NCBI RefSeq assembly: GCF_900102035.1
Contig: NZ_LT629689.1
Span: 2,774,001-2,838,000 of the forward strand
Reading direction: 5' to 3'
Length of the DNA: 64,000 bases
Origin: Pseudomonas extremaustralis
GTDB taxonomy: Bacteria > Pseudomonadota > Gammaproteobacteria > Pseudomonadales > Pseudomonadaceae
Shown here: piece by piece, positions 53,368 through 62,431 of the stretch
Numbering within the stretch: the stretch's first letter is position 1
Layout of the letters: every line of letters begins with the position of its first letter
The notes under the pieces: model-generated
Told to the model about the DNA's origin: nothing
The model's input: the letters and a program-made list of their open reading frames with translations, nothing else
Database searches by the model: none
Made by a program: the position numbers and the translations under genes

Positions 53368-56300
53368 ATGAGAGAGTCAACCAACACCATGACCTCAGGA
53401 GAGGGCGAACGCAACGCGCAACGCGGATTCGTTCAACAGTATCAATCCGGCGCAGCAGCCATCTATGCCGCGTTAGATAAAGACCAGTTGAATTGGGTTG
53501 GTCTAGCTGATCGTAGCGCAGGTATTGCTGACGATCTCGTACTAGGCCTTCCGGGAAAGGCAGTTGGTCACCAATTCAAGACCTCCACGTTCCCCAAAGC
53601 TTTCCAGATTGAAGCCCTGCTGCTTGGCGCAGAAGGCATGTTGCTGAAGCTGGTGACCGCATGGACGAGTCTGCGCCAATCCCATGGTGAGGCCTTGACA
53701 GAAGTTCGCTTCGTTACCAACGACATACCCACCACCAATGATCACTTGTTAAGCGACAAGGACGATCACAGCGCTGCTTTCTTGCGAGAGTTCGAGCTTT
53801 ACCACAGCCGCACCTTATCCGAATGGAAAGCCACCCGCTGGCAGCCCTTCATTGACAAGCTTGCGGCGGCGTCGAAACTCCCTGTCGCGGATTTCGAGAC
53901 GTTCCTACATGCAGTCCATTTTCTAACGGGATCAGCCGCTGACTTCATCTTGCGCCATCGCCTGTCGTCAGAGTCGTTAAAGCTAGTCCAGCAAATTGCC
54001 TCAAAGCTCCCCGACTTGGTCGCCGATCGGCGCAATAAGGATCGTTGGAGCCGCGCCGAGCTGCTTGCAGAACTTGGCTGGAAGGATCGCTTCATCGTGC
54101 ACCGCCCCCACCAGTTCCCTATTGGCGAGCACGTTCAGCGTAATCGCAAAACCGAACAACAACTTCTCGAATGCATTGACCGACTGGACCACGGATACCT
54201 GGCCCTTGTCGGCCCTCCAGGAGCTGGTAAGTCCACCCTACTCCAATCGGCACTCAGTGGCGGGCCGACGCTGCAGCTGGTGCGATACCTTGCCTACATG
54301 CCTGGCGAAGGCCAAGGCATTGGCCGCGCCGAAGCCGATAACTTCCTCGACGATCTCAACACTCAGCTTAGGCAAAGTGGCTTGGCGGGACGCTTGGCCC
54401 GCAACAACACCCTTCAAGAGCGACAGCTAGAGCTTGAGCAACTGCTGCGCCAAGCTGGAGACCGTTATCGCGATGAAGGCATCCGCACACTGATCATCGT
54501 CGATGGATTGGATCACATCCCCCGAGAAGAGCACCCTGCTCGCTCACTGCTGGCAGAGCTGCCACTCCCAGAGGCGTTGCCAGCTGGCGTATTGATCCTA
54601 CTCGGAACCCAGCGACTGGAACTGACTAGCCTGAAGCATCAGGTTCGGGAACAAGCCTCCCTGGCGGATCGTAATATTCAGATCGCACCGCTCTCACCAG
54701 AAGCCGTCAGCGAGATGGCACTGAAGCTTGGGTTGGACAAAGCCGTGCCCCGACCTAGCATCTATGAGCTTTGCCAGGGACACCCTCTAGTAGCGCGGTA
54801 CTTGATAGAAGCTCTGCGTCAAGCAGACGTAGCTCGTCGGGAAGCACTGTTAAACGGGGCCTTCAGCTTTGAAGGCGACATTGAGCGTGTCTACAAGGCG
54901 GCATGGCGCGAAATTTCCGATGATGCAGACGCGAGAAAGGTCATCGATTTTATTGCACGTGCTGAAGGTCCAATCCCACCCGAATTGCTGGCAGTAGCCA
55001 CGTCAGAGCACGCTGTAGAAACGGCATTGAGATCGACGAGCCATCTACTCAGCCAGACCACTCACGGCTGGAGTGTGTTCCACAATAGCTTCCGCCTGTT
55101 TGTACTGGAACAACCCAAACTTCGCTTTGGGAAACTTGACCCAGACTATGCACCATCCATCTATTGCAAGCTGGCGGAGCTCGCCCGCTTTGCAGAATCC
55201 GATAACCCGCAACGCTGGCTCGAGTTGAGGTACCTGGCACGCGCCGAGCTACACCAGGACGTACTCAGGCTGGCACAGCCGCGCCGATTCAGGCATCAAC
55301 TGGCAGATTCACGCCCAGCGACTGAGATCCAAGGTGACATTCGCCTGGCATTGATTTGTGCCAAGCACGAGCCAGACGCATCTGCGGTCTTTCGTCTGCT
55401 GCTCGCACGAGATGAAATGGAACGCCGCTGCTCCGCAATTGAGTACGCCCCTGCAGTTGTCGATGCGCTGCAGGCGCTCGGCGATATTGATGGAGTCCGA
55501 ACGATGGCAGAGGGACAAATCGGCGACCACTACAAGGCTATTGATGTGCTTCTTGTAGCGGGCGAAATCGATAGTGCCAAGGCTCTATTCAATAAGATTG
55601 ACCCCTTCTCCAAGGATTCACAGCCGTCCCCTATTCACTCAGATTTGGAAGAGTGGGCACAGCGGGTCTTCCACTTTCGGGACGCGGAACAGATAGAGAC
55701 ATGTTTGGCGAAGTTGACCGCCACCGAAGGCGGACACGGGCTGGACGTTGAGGACATCACCACACTTCGCTGCAACGTCGCCCGTTCGGCCATGCTCGCC
55801 GATCCTGATAGCGACCCATCGCTCACGGCAAGGCAGCTTGGTGTCAGTGACTCTGAACTGCCCTACCTGTTGATCGAAGCCGGCCTACGCGCATACGATC
55901 ACCGAGAACTTGATAGAGCACACACATTTGTCGACGCAGCGCATACACATCCAAGCTTCCCAGGCATTGCTAGTGGCATGCGTAGGCAATTGGCGACCCT
56001 CGCCCTACGCCTCGGTAACGAAACAGTGTCCACCACGATTTTTGAAGGACTGGAAACTCCATCCATCGCATTAATGGATGACGCCATCGGGGAGCATAAT
56101 GCGGAGAACATCACCCATGCAGTCATACAGCACGCAGCACTCGCCTCAGCACTTAGGCTACCCGTTACCAATACCGCAAAGTCGAAGAGTCCGGTACTGA
56201 GACCACTGCAGCACCATGCCAACACAATTGGCATGCTGCTGGGTCGAGCACTTACAGGTCATGAAATCACGCCAGGTGAAGTCATTCAGGCGACTCAAGC

Positions 56301-59300
56301 TCTGCTTGGCTTTCTCGACAATGCTCGCGCGGCGAGTTCTAGTGAATTCTATGCGACCCATCAACTGAACAACATTGATCCGATCTTGAGCCGGATGATG
56401 ATTCGGATCGCCTCAATGTGTGGCGAGCAAGAATTCAAAGCAGTGGTGCAACTGTTTGACTCGTCATTTGCCAATAGAAAGGGGACCGCCAAGCAGAACA
56501 TTCCTTCCCGAAGAGCGGCGATTGAAGAGATTTTTCACAGCAATGGCGATATGCAAGCAGCCTTCGATCGACTGGAAGACCTTTTGGGTGTGATCCACGG
56601 TAATACCCCTGAAGAACACATCGATCTGATCGCAGGCCTGGCAAAACTGTTCGCTGAGATGGGCAACACCGAACGCGCCCGCGAACTGTTGCAACAGCTG
56701 CATACCAACACGCTTGGCTATGCCCTGCCGGCCAAAAAAGATCCACAATACTCTTTGTGGGGAGATCTTCTAGAATGCGCCAACCATCAGGATCCTGCTG
56801 GTCGCGCGCAGCGTGTAGTCCTTATGCTAAAACAGCTTGCTGGCATGACCCTGACGGAGGGCCGTGATGCCGCTCATCGTTTGGCCTCCAGAGCGCTGTC
56901 AGAGGCGGCGTTGTGCGATTCTGCACTCGGGTATCGCGCCGCCAAAGTACTCACCTCAGAGGGGCTTTTGAGCTGGGATCGCGCTATCAATGCGCTGATG
57001 ATCGGAGTAGTCCGACGAAATCCAGAATTGGCCGCGTCATGCGCGGTCACTTGGCGATCACTTGCCCTTCCTTTCTACACTGAACCGTACTACCGGGAGG
57101 ATCAAACTGGCGAGTTCGTCAGCCAAGTCGTTGCCATTGCTCCAGAAACAGACCTTTCCGCGGTTGTTGGAACCCTGCTGGATGGTGTTGAGATTCACAG
57201 CACGAGCGCAGCACGAGTCAGGTTGCTTCAGCGCCTTGTCGCGGCGCTGAAGCAAAGGGGAATCAACAACGAGCGTGCCCATGATGCACTGCGTCGTTGG
57301 CAAGCTGAGACACCCATACCTCATGATAGGGGCACGCCAGGAAAGTACGATGACATTGGCTCATTGAGCCTCCTTGATGATGAGCTTAGCCGCGACAAAG
57401 CTCCGAGCTACGACTCTGCCCGCGCATTCTCGCGCCTCTTGGATACCGCAACACTGGAAGAAGCGACTGCTATTTTTGAACGCTGGCCCTCCATCCAACG
57501 CGACAGTCATGCCCGCTTCTCACTGATCGAACGAGCGCTTGCCGAAGATGACAAGACACTGGCTAGGCGTCTGGTGAATGATAGCCAGAGCCATGACGAT
57601 GGTCGCCCTGGCTGGAGCTACTGGAGAGGCGCAGCGAAGCTAAAGTACTTTCGAGCACTCATTGAGCTTGATGGATCAAAGGTGCATAAAGAAGCCTACG
57701 CAGACTTGCTCGAGGAACTCATTACCGCGCCGGACAATTCATCCCCGATCCTGTTTGACAGTAAGGATGTGCTGTCGACTATCTGCGCAACGCCAAATTG
57801 GGCAGCAGTGTGGGAGCTTCTTGCCGAACAACTTGCAACGACCAGAGAGCATTCGCTCGCTCAGATTAACCTTCCAACGCAGGCCCCTGAATCTGATGAA
57901 GCACTGATTGCGGCGCTGTTCCAATGGTCCTTTTCCCTTTCTGCCATTGAACTGACAAATCTTGCCCGCGCTGGTGCCCTGCAGCTATCGAGGGCACCTC
58001 AAGGCAGGGCGGCCTTTCATTTACTGGTAGACGCCCTATTGGAAGGCAACGCGGATGAGCCAGCGGAGGCGCTTCAGCTACTTCTGCGCGACACGCACGC
58101 TACTGCGACGGATTGGGCCGAGCGGATTTCGCCGTTGGTAAATGATCCGGACTACGTAGTGGCGGTCTTTGCAGGTTGTCTTCTGGATCGTTGGGGAAAT
58201 GCCTGGGCAATGACACGACAGGAGCTACCATTTTTCTATCGTTTGCAGATGCCTGCCAGCAAGGGTGAACTCGAACCCTCGTTTCTGACCGACCCCTCGT
58301 CCGGGGCGATGCGTGTGAACGACCCACTCGGATGGACAGCTGCACTCACCTCTCAAGTCGATGACCTGGCCCGAACCGGCATCTCAATGGCAACCATCCG
58401 CCATCGCTGCTACTTCCTGATCGAGTCATGGGGTGGGCTGGAGGCATTTGGCCAATCCGAGACAACACGCTTGCAATCCGGGCTGTCTAAAGTGGACATG
58501 AAGATCACCTTCTTTAGACCGCATATGCTCGCAGCGCTCAGAGCGCTTCGCCATGTTGCGGGAGAGCTTCGTCTGGCAGGACAAGTGGGGGCTCCCGCCA
58601 TCCCCAATTTGCTCTATGGCATGAACTATCAAGCCGACACGCCACCGCTCATTGGTCCGACGGTGCGACCAGCCTTCATGCCACGTCCTTTCGCGCACCA
58701 TGACGCAGGATGGCATTCGGGGGAGATGCAGTGGCTGGATGAGACTGAACTCGACCTTTCGCCGCTGATGGATAACGGCGACTCTGTCATTGCCGAGATA
58801 TCTCATTTTTACTGCCGTTTTGTGAGACGCAACCTTGAAATGACAAGGGCAAGAGCGCCGTTCTTTGCCGACAAGGAACGCAGGGCGAGTACGGGCTACT
58901 CACTTCCCGGCGCCCTGTGGATTGAAGGAGTGTGGGCGCCTGAAGAGCCATCTCCGACTATTGTCCGTAGGGTGTCGATCAGTCGCATACCTAGTTATCC
59001 AGAGCATTTCTTGGTGCTGTGCCCTGAGTGGCTGCAGCGTCTGGAGTGGCAACATGATCCAGACAATTGGATGAACTACATTGATCAGGTCGGCGAATGC
59101 GTTGCGAAACTAATCTGGTGGCGTGATGGCGCCTCGCTGGATGTTGATCAAGATCAATTCTGGGGAGAAGGAGTCGCGCTCGTCGTTACGTCGAAGGGTC
59201 GCAAAGCTCTAGAAGACGTTGCAGGTCCTCTTGATATCTGGGTACACGCTTGTCGCTCAGTGGACGGTGATAAACCTGCCGAAAGCTACCTGAGCCGAGT

Positions 59301-59310
59301 CGAGCGATAA
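53368..59310 (+). CDS. Giant Cap4-like nuclease/STAND NTPase, putative defence effector
   Basis: A protein of 1,980 aa; the ATG at 53368 follows GAGAGG (a TTG 12 bp upstream is weaker). Residues about 10-75 fit the Cap4/DUF4297 dsDNA-nuclease pattern: ERNAQRGFVQQYQSG, then Asp55-Asp56 (GIADDLVLG) and Gln69-Phe-Lys71 (GHQFKTS). A STAND/NACHT-like NTPase follows with Walker A GPPGAGKS (282-289) and Walker B LIIVDGLD (Asp379). The remaining about 1,300 residues are helical repeats, as in the sensor part of Avs proteins. Probably a phage-sensing nuclease; the link to the genes downstream is inferred from order. Confidence 0.8.
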   Translation: MRESTNTMTSGEGERNAQRGFVQQYQSGAAAIYAALDKDQLNWVGLADRSAGIADDLVLGLPGKAVGHQFKTSTFPKAFQIEALLLGAEGMLLKLVTAWTSLRQSHGEALTEVRFVTNDIPTTNDHLLSDKDDHSAAFLREFELYHSRTLSEWKATRWQPFIDKLAAASKLPVADFETFLHAVHFLTGSAADFILRHRLSSESLKLVQQIASKLPDLVADRRNKDRWSRAELLAELGWKDRFIVHRPHQFPIGEHVQRNRKTEQQLLECIDRLDHGYLALVGPPGAGKSTLLQSALSGGPTLQLVRYLAYMPGEGQGIGRAEADNFLDDLNTQLRQSGLAGRLARNNTLQERQLELEQLLRQAGDRYRDEGIRTLIIVDGLDHIPREEHPARSLLAELPLPEALPAGVLILLGTQRLELTSLKHQVREQASLADRNIQIAPLSPEAVSEMALKLGLDKAVPRPSIYELCQGHPLVARYLIEALRQADVARREALLNGAFSFEGDIERVYKAAWREISDDADARKVIDFIARAEGPIPPELLAVATSEHAVETALRSTSHLLSQTTHGWSVFHNSFRLFVLEQPKLRFGKLDPDYAPSIYCKLAELARFAESDNPQRWLELRYLARAELHQDVLRLAQPRRFRHQLADSRPATEIQGDIRLALICAKHEPDASAVFRLLLARDEMERRCSAIEYAPAVVDALQALGDIDGVRTMAEGQIGDHYKAIDVLLVAGEIDSAKALFNKIDPFSKDSQPSPIHSDLEEWAQRVFHFRDAEQIETCLAKLTATEGGHGLDVEDITTLRCNVARSAMLADPDSDPSLTARQLGVSDSELPYLLIEAGLRAYDHRELDRAHTFVDAAHTHPSFPGIASGMRRQLATLALRLGNETVSTTIFEGLETPSIALMDDAIGEHNAENITHAVIQHAALASALRLPVTNTAKSKSPVLRPLQHHANTIGMLLGRALTGHEITPGEVIQATQALLGFLDNARAASSSEFYATHQLNNIDPILSRMMIRIASMCGEQEFKAVVQLFDSSFANRKGTAKQNIPSRRAAIEEIFHSNGDMQAAFDRLEDLLGVIHGNTPEEHIDLIAGLAKLFAEMGNTERARELLQQLHTNTLGYALPAKKDPQYSLWGDLLECANHQDPAGRAQRVVLMLKQLAGMTLTEGRDAAHRLASRALSEAALCDSALGYRAAKVLTSEGLLSWDRAINALMIGVVRRNPELAASCAVTWRSLALPFYTEPYYREDQTGEFVSQVVAIAPETDLSAVVGTLLDGVEIHSTSAARVRLLQRLVAALKQRGINNERAHDALRRWQAETPIPHDRGTPGKYDDIGSLSLLDDELSRDKAPSYDSARAFSRLLDTATLEEATAIFERWPSIQRDSHARFSLIERALAEDDKTLARRLVNDSQSHDDGRPGWSYWRGAAKLKYFRALIELDGSKVHKEAYADLLEELITAPDNSSPILFDSKDVLSTICATPNWAAVWELLAEQLATTREHSLAQINLPTQAPESDEALIAALFQWSFSLSAIELTNLARAGALQLSRAPQGRAAFHLLVDALLEGNADEPAEALQLLLRDTHATATDWAERISPLVNDPDYVVAVFAGCLLDRWGNAWAMTRQELPFFYRLQMPASKGELEPSFLTDPSSGAMRVNDPLGWTAALTSQVDDLARTGISMATIRHRCYFLIESWGGLEAFGQSETTRLQSGLSKVDMKITFFRPHMLAALRALRHVAGELRLAGQVGAPAIPNLLYGMNYQADTPPLIGPTVRPAFMPRPFAHHDAGWHSGEMQWLDETELDLSPLMDNGDSVIAEISHFYCRFVRRNLEMTRARAPFFADKERRASTGYSLPGALWIEGVWAPEEPSPTIVRRVSISRIPSYPEHFLVLCPEWLQRLEWQHDPDNWMNYIDQVGECVAKLIWWRDGASLDVDQDQFWGEGVALVVTSKGRKALEDVAGPLDIWVHACRSVDGDKPAESYLSRVER

Positions 59311-59326
59311 CCTGCTAACTGGAATA

Positions 59327-59350
59327 GCCCCGTCAGAACGATGATGGGGC
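59327..59350 (+). terminator. Possible terminator after the giant gene
   Basis: Stem GCCCCGTC / GATGGGGC (one G-T pair), 8-nt loop, 17 bp after the stop. The T run is weak, so termination may be partial, allowing read-through to the next genes. Confidence 0.4.
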
Positions 59351-59474
59351 GTTCTTGCTCCTTTACTGCCCCAATCAATCTGTGAGTTCGTTCATAGACC
59401 ACATTGGTTGCGTCTACACGCAACACGCCACACATGATGCACCCTAAAGCCATGAGCAATGGGCTTATTAGGAA

Positions 59475-59630
59475 CTAGTACTTCGCTTTCGTGGGCTTCC
59501 TCTTGGGGACCGCAGGCTTCGATGACGCCATACACTCTGATTTGTGCTGTCCCCAAGCTTTTAGGGCGGGAAATGGGAACTCCTGACCACAGCGTGGGCA
59601 CGTATGTTTTGCGCTCCAATGAACATCCAT
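59475..59630 (-). CDS. 51-aa zinc-finger protein antisense within the defence island
   Basis: A very small gene: ATG at 59628-59630 after GAGGCG, stop TAG at 59475-59477. The protein has a zinc-finger motif CPRCGQEFPFPALKAWGQHK followed by SEC (Cys11, Cys14, His29, Cys34) and a Lys-rich tail. C2H2/C2HC-like fingers of this size suggest nucleic-acid or protein binding. It lies on the minus strand between the giant gene and the middle component. It may be a regulator or an unrelated small gene. Confidence 0.6.
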   Translation of the reverse strand: MDVHWSAKHTCPRCGQEFPFPALKAWGQHKSECMASSKPAVPKRKPTKAKY

Positions 59631-59840
59631 TTTTTCGCCTCAATAGTTACCATAACTCAAGAGATCGCTCGGAATGCCCCGTAGTTGCAGCTATAGGGGC
59701 GCCCACTCAGAAAATGCAATTCAGTCCTGCCATTCTGACAGACTCTTACAAAATGATGCTAATGTGCCATTCATCAGCACTGCTTAATTAAGAATTCATC
59801 TGCGCATTGAAGCGCACGACGTAATGGGGGGCACCGTCCG

Positions 59841-60491
59841 TTGAGTTCTATTCCCATAGCCAGCGATCGTCAGAGCGCTGTACGACTTCTCGCTTGCATT
59901 GATGCTGGCTCCACAGACGTCATCAATCAATCTTGGGGAACCGATGTCGTCGCAACGTTGCGTGCTCAGTCTCGTCTTCAGGCCTTGGATTTCTGGATGC
60001 GAAATCCCGACTATCTTGCCAACGAATTGCTCACGGAGTTTGAAGCTGGAGGCGATCCGGCATCATTAGTTCTGGCGCAAAAAATACTTGATTCCCGAGA
60101 GCCCGATCTGCGTCGTGTCCCGATGATCCGCTATCGCTTTGGTGCTTTTGAACCGTTAGACAACGCACTATCGATTCTGCGCGCTGCCGAGTTTATCAGG
60201 ATCAAACGTCAAGGCTCTCCCGGCAAGGTACAAGAGCATATCTACCTGCTGACGCTTAAAGGTAGATATGCCATGAACGAGCTGTCGGAAATGGCTGAGG
60301 AGATCGCCTGGTACAGAGATAGGGCCTGCGTGGTAGCCCGGATAGCCGGTGGCGCGGGAGGTAAGGCACTGAAAGACCGCCAGTACCTTCAGGCCGAGTA
60401 CGCCGACACCGCACTCAAGCACATCATCGCGCCTATCACAGATCGCGTACGACAACGTTTGGAAGCTCTTTTGCAAGGAAATGCCGCATGA
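59841..60491 (+). CDS. ABC-three-component middle component (LmuC-like)
   Basis: A 216-residue helical/winged-helix protein. It starts at TTG after a run of G; no better start fits. Sequence such as RVPMIRYRFGAFEPLDNALSI, LRAAEFIRIKRQG and YLLTLKGRYAMNELSE has the winged-helix look of middle components in ABC-3C/Lamassu systems, which bridge the ATPase and effector in a kleisin-like way. Its 3' end overlaps the ATPase start by 4 bp. Assignment rests on size, pattern and order. Confidence 0.6.
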   Translation: MSSIPIASDRQSAVRLLACIDAGSTDVINQSWGTDVVATLRAQSRLQALDFWMRNPDYLANELLTEFEAGGDPASLVLAQKILDSREPDLRRVPMIRYRFGAFEPLDNALSILRAAEFIRIKRQGSPGKVQEHIYLLTLKGRYAMNELSEMAEEIAWYRDRACVVARIAGGAGGKALKDRQYLQAEYADTALKHIIAPITDRVRQRLEALLQGNAA

Positions 60492-62431
60492 CCATGAGTT
60501 GGCTTGAAACGGTCGCCAATGACACCGGATTGTCGGTAACAGAGGCAGAATCCCGCCTTCAGCGGCGCGGTGTTTATGTAGATCGGCCTGTAAGGCCCAC
60601 GCCCAAGATGACCGTATCCGGAATTGCATTCAAGGGCCAGAAGGTGGGAAAGGTCAGCGGCCCCATCGACTTCACCTGGGCAGACTTGAGCTCGGGTGTC
60701 TGGGCCGTCACCAGCCATGGCAGCTTAGGAAAGTCCAATCTGGTGGGTAAATCGAGTGTCCTCGAGGTCATCCTATGGTGCTTGCGCGGTGATGCCAAGG
60801 ACCTACAGGAGGACGTGCGCAGTTGGCTTTCATGGGTCCAGCTCAGCTTCAACCTTGATGATCGTCATCACATCGTCGAGTTTGACGTCAATGATAAAAG
60901 ACCCAATGGAGTGCTCAAGGTTATTCGCCCCAATGGCATGCCCGAAGTCATTGACCGATTTAGCAGCGATGAAGGATTTGCTGCTGCCATGTCACGATTC
61001 ATGATGAGCGCTTTTGATCTTCAGTCAATTCCATCCCGCAAGAATAACGATGAAGGCGGCAGCACCGTCTCTCATGGATGGCCAGCCTTGTCTGGGGCAC
61101 TCTACTTTGGAGGGGATCACAAGGCACTGCTGGGTGACGTCCTGATGGCAGGGCTGCCGGCACGCATGCTCCAACTCTACATTGGCTTGCCATGGGCAAG
61201 CACTGTCATGCAAGCAGGCACTGCCAAGAAGGAAATAGAGCAGCAGTTGGCATATGCAAGTCGCACTCACTCCGCCCGAAACGAACAGGGTAAAGAATCG
61301 AGAGGTCGAATCACGGTCCAACTTGAGCAAGCCCGCCGTGACCTAGCGTTGCTCAATAGTACAGGCATAACTGCAGAGTCCCTTGACAGGTTGACTGTAA
61401 ATGCCAGGGAGCTTTCCAACCAGACACTCCAACTGGAGCAGGCAACGCTCGGCGCAGCAGTTGAGCTAGCGGCACTCAGGGGGGTAGCAGATGGCGACCA
61501 GCGAGCACTCCGCGACCTGCGAGAAAATCTAGTGACTGCAGCTTTCTTCACCGGCCTGCAGCCGAGCAGCTGTCCTCGCTGCGAGAAAGCCGTGCCCAAG
61601 GCACGGATCAAGCGGGAGAGCGTTGAGCAGAGTTGCTCGTTGTGCTCAGAGCCCATCAGCCAAGACGGACAAGACGACAGTTCAGAGCTGCTGGACGAAG
61701 CAGAGGCCCGTACAGTCGCTTCGCAAGCCGCTTATCAAGCGGCGAAGGCAATACATCGGGATCTCGAAGCCAAGACCAAGACTGCGTCGCGAAATTTTTC
61801 CCTTGCCCAAGAAACGCTAGCAAGTGCAAGTACGAGCAAAAGTTATCAGCAACAGCGGGAGGCTGAACTTCTCGTCGCACGGCTAGAGGGGGAAATGCAC
61901 GCACACAGCGACCCGACCCCGTCGCCACAACCACCCGAGGATGCAGGGTTGATTGATGTTGCCCTGAAAGAGGCGAAGAAAGCCTTTGATGAAGGCAAGG
62001 TCGATCTAATGGATAAACTCAATCAGGAGATACTTCGCCTGGCAAACGAATTCGGTGCGCTCGGGCTTGAATCTATTGAGCTTGGCTCCGACGCGAAGAT
62101 GGCAGTACGCAAAGGCAATCAGAAATCAGCGTTCAGCAGGCTGACTCCCGGTGAACGTCTCAGGCTGCGCATTGCTACAGCCATCGCGTTGTTACGCGTC
62201 GGCCAGAATCTGGGCGTCGGGCGCCACCCTGGCCTGCTGATCATCGACTCACCCGGCTCCGAGGAAACCAGTGAGAATGATCTGGCAAAGCTTCTGACCG
62301 AACTTCGGCGAGTAGCCAACGAAACGCAGGGCCTGCAGATTTTCATTGCGAGTGCGAACGCGCCTGCCGTACTCAAGGCGCTTGGGGAAAAGCAGTGTCG
62401 TGTGGCTCCGGAAGGCGGCTATGTCTGGTAA
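60488..62431 (+). CDS. SMC/Rad50-like ATPase of an ABC-three-component system (LmuB-like)
   Basis: A 647-residue ABC ATPase. The N-terminal head has a glycine-rich Walker A (LGKSNLVGKSSVLEVILW, about 80-97). A coiled-coil arm carries CPRC (362-365) and CSLC (383-386) at its tip, like a zinc hook. The C-terminal head has a signature-like LTPGERLRLRIATAIALLRV (about 552) and Walker B GLLIIDSPGSEE (Asp587). This fits Lamassu LmuB-type ATPases that sense DNA ends or foreign DNA. It is coupled to the genes before and after it. Confidence 0.75.
   Translation: MTMSWLETVANDTGLSVTEAESRLQRRGVYVDRPVRPTPKMTVSGIAFKGQKVGKVSGPIDFTWADLSSGVWAVTSHGSLGKSNLVGKSSVLEVILWCLRGDAKDLQEDVRSWLSWVQLSFNLDDRHHIVEFDVNDKRPNGVLKVIRPNGMPEVIDRFSSDEGFAAAMSRFMMSAFDLQSIPSRKNNDEGGSTVSHGWPALSGALYFGGDHKALLGDVLMAGLPARMLQLYIGLPWASTVMQAGTAKKEIEQQLAYASRTHSARNEQGKESRGRITVQLEQARRDLALLNSTGITAESLDRLTVNARELSNQTLQLEQATLGAAVELAALRGVADGDQRALRDLRENLVTAAFFTGLQPSSCPRCEKAVPKARIKRESVEQSCSLCSEPISQDGQDDSSELLDEAEARTVASQAAYQAAKAIHRDLEAKTKTASRNFSLAQETLASASTSKSYQQQREAELLVARLEGEMHAHSDPTPSPQPPEDAGLIDVALKEAKKAFDEGKVDLMDKLNQEILRLANEFGALGLESIELGSDAKMAVRKGNQKSAFSRLTPGERLRLRIATAIALLRVGQNLGVGRHPGLLIIDSPGSEETSENDLAKLLTELRRVANETQGLQIFIASANAPAVLKALGEKQCRVAPEGGYVW

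Noticed and set aside
59392..59643. 83-codon minus-strand frame in the defence gap
   Set aside because: It is an out-of-frame shadow of the better supported 51-aa zinc-finger gene, which has a ribosome site and a Cys/His motif.
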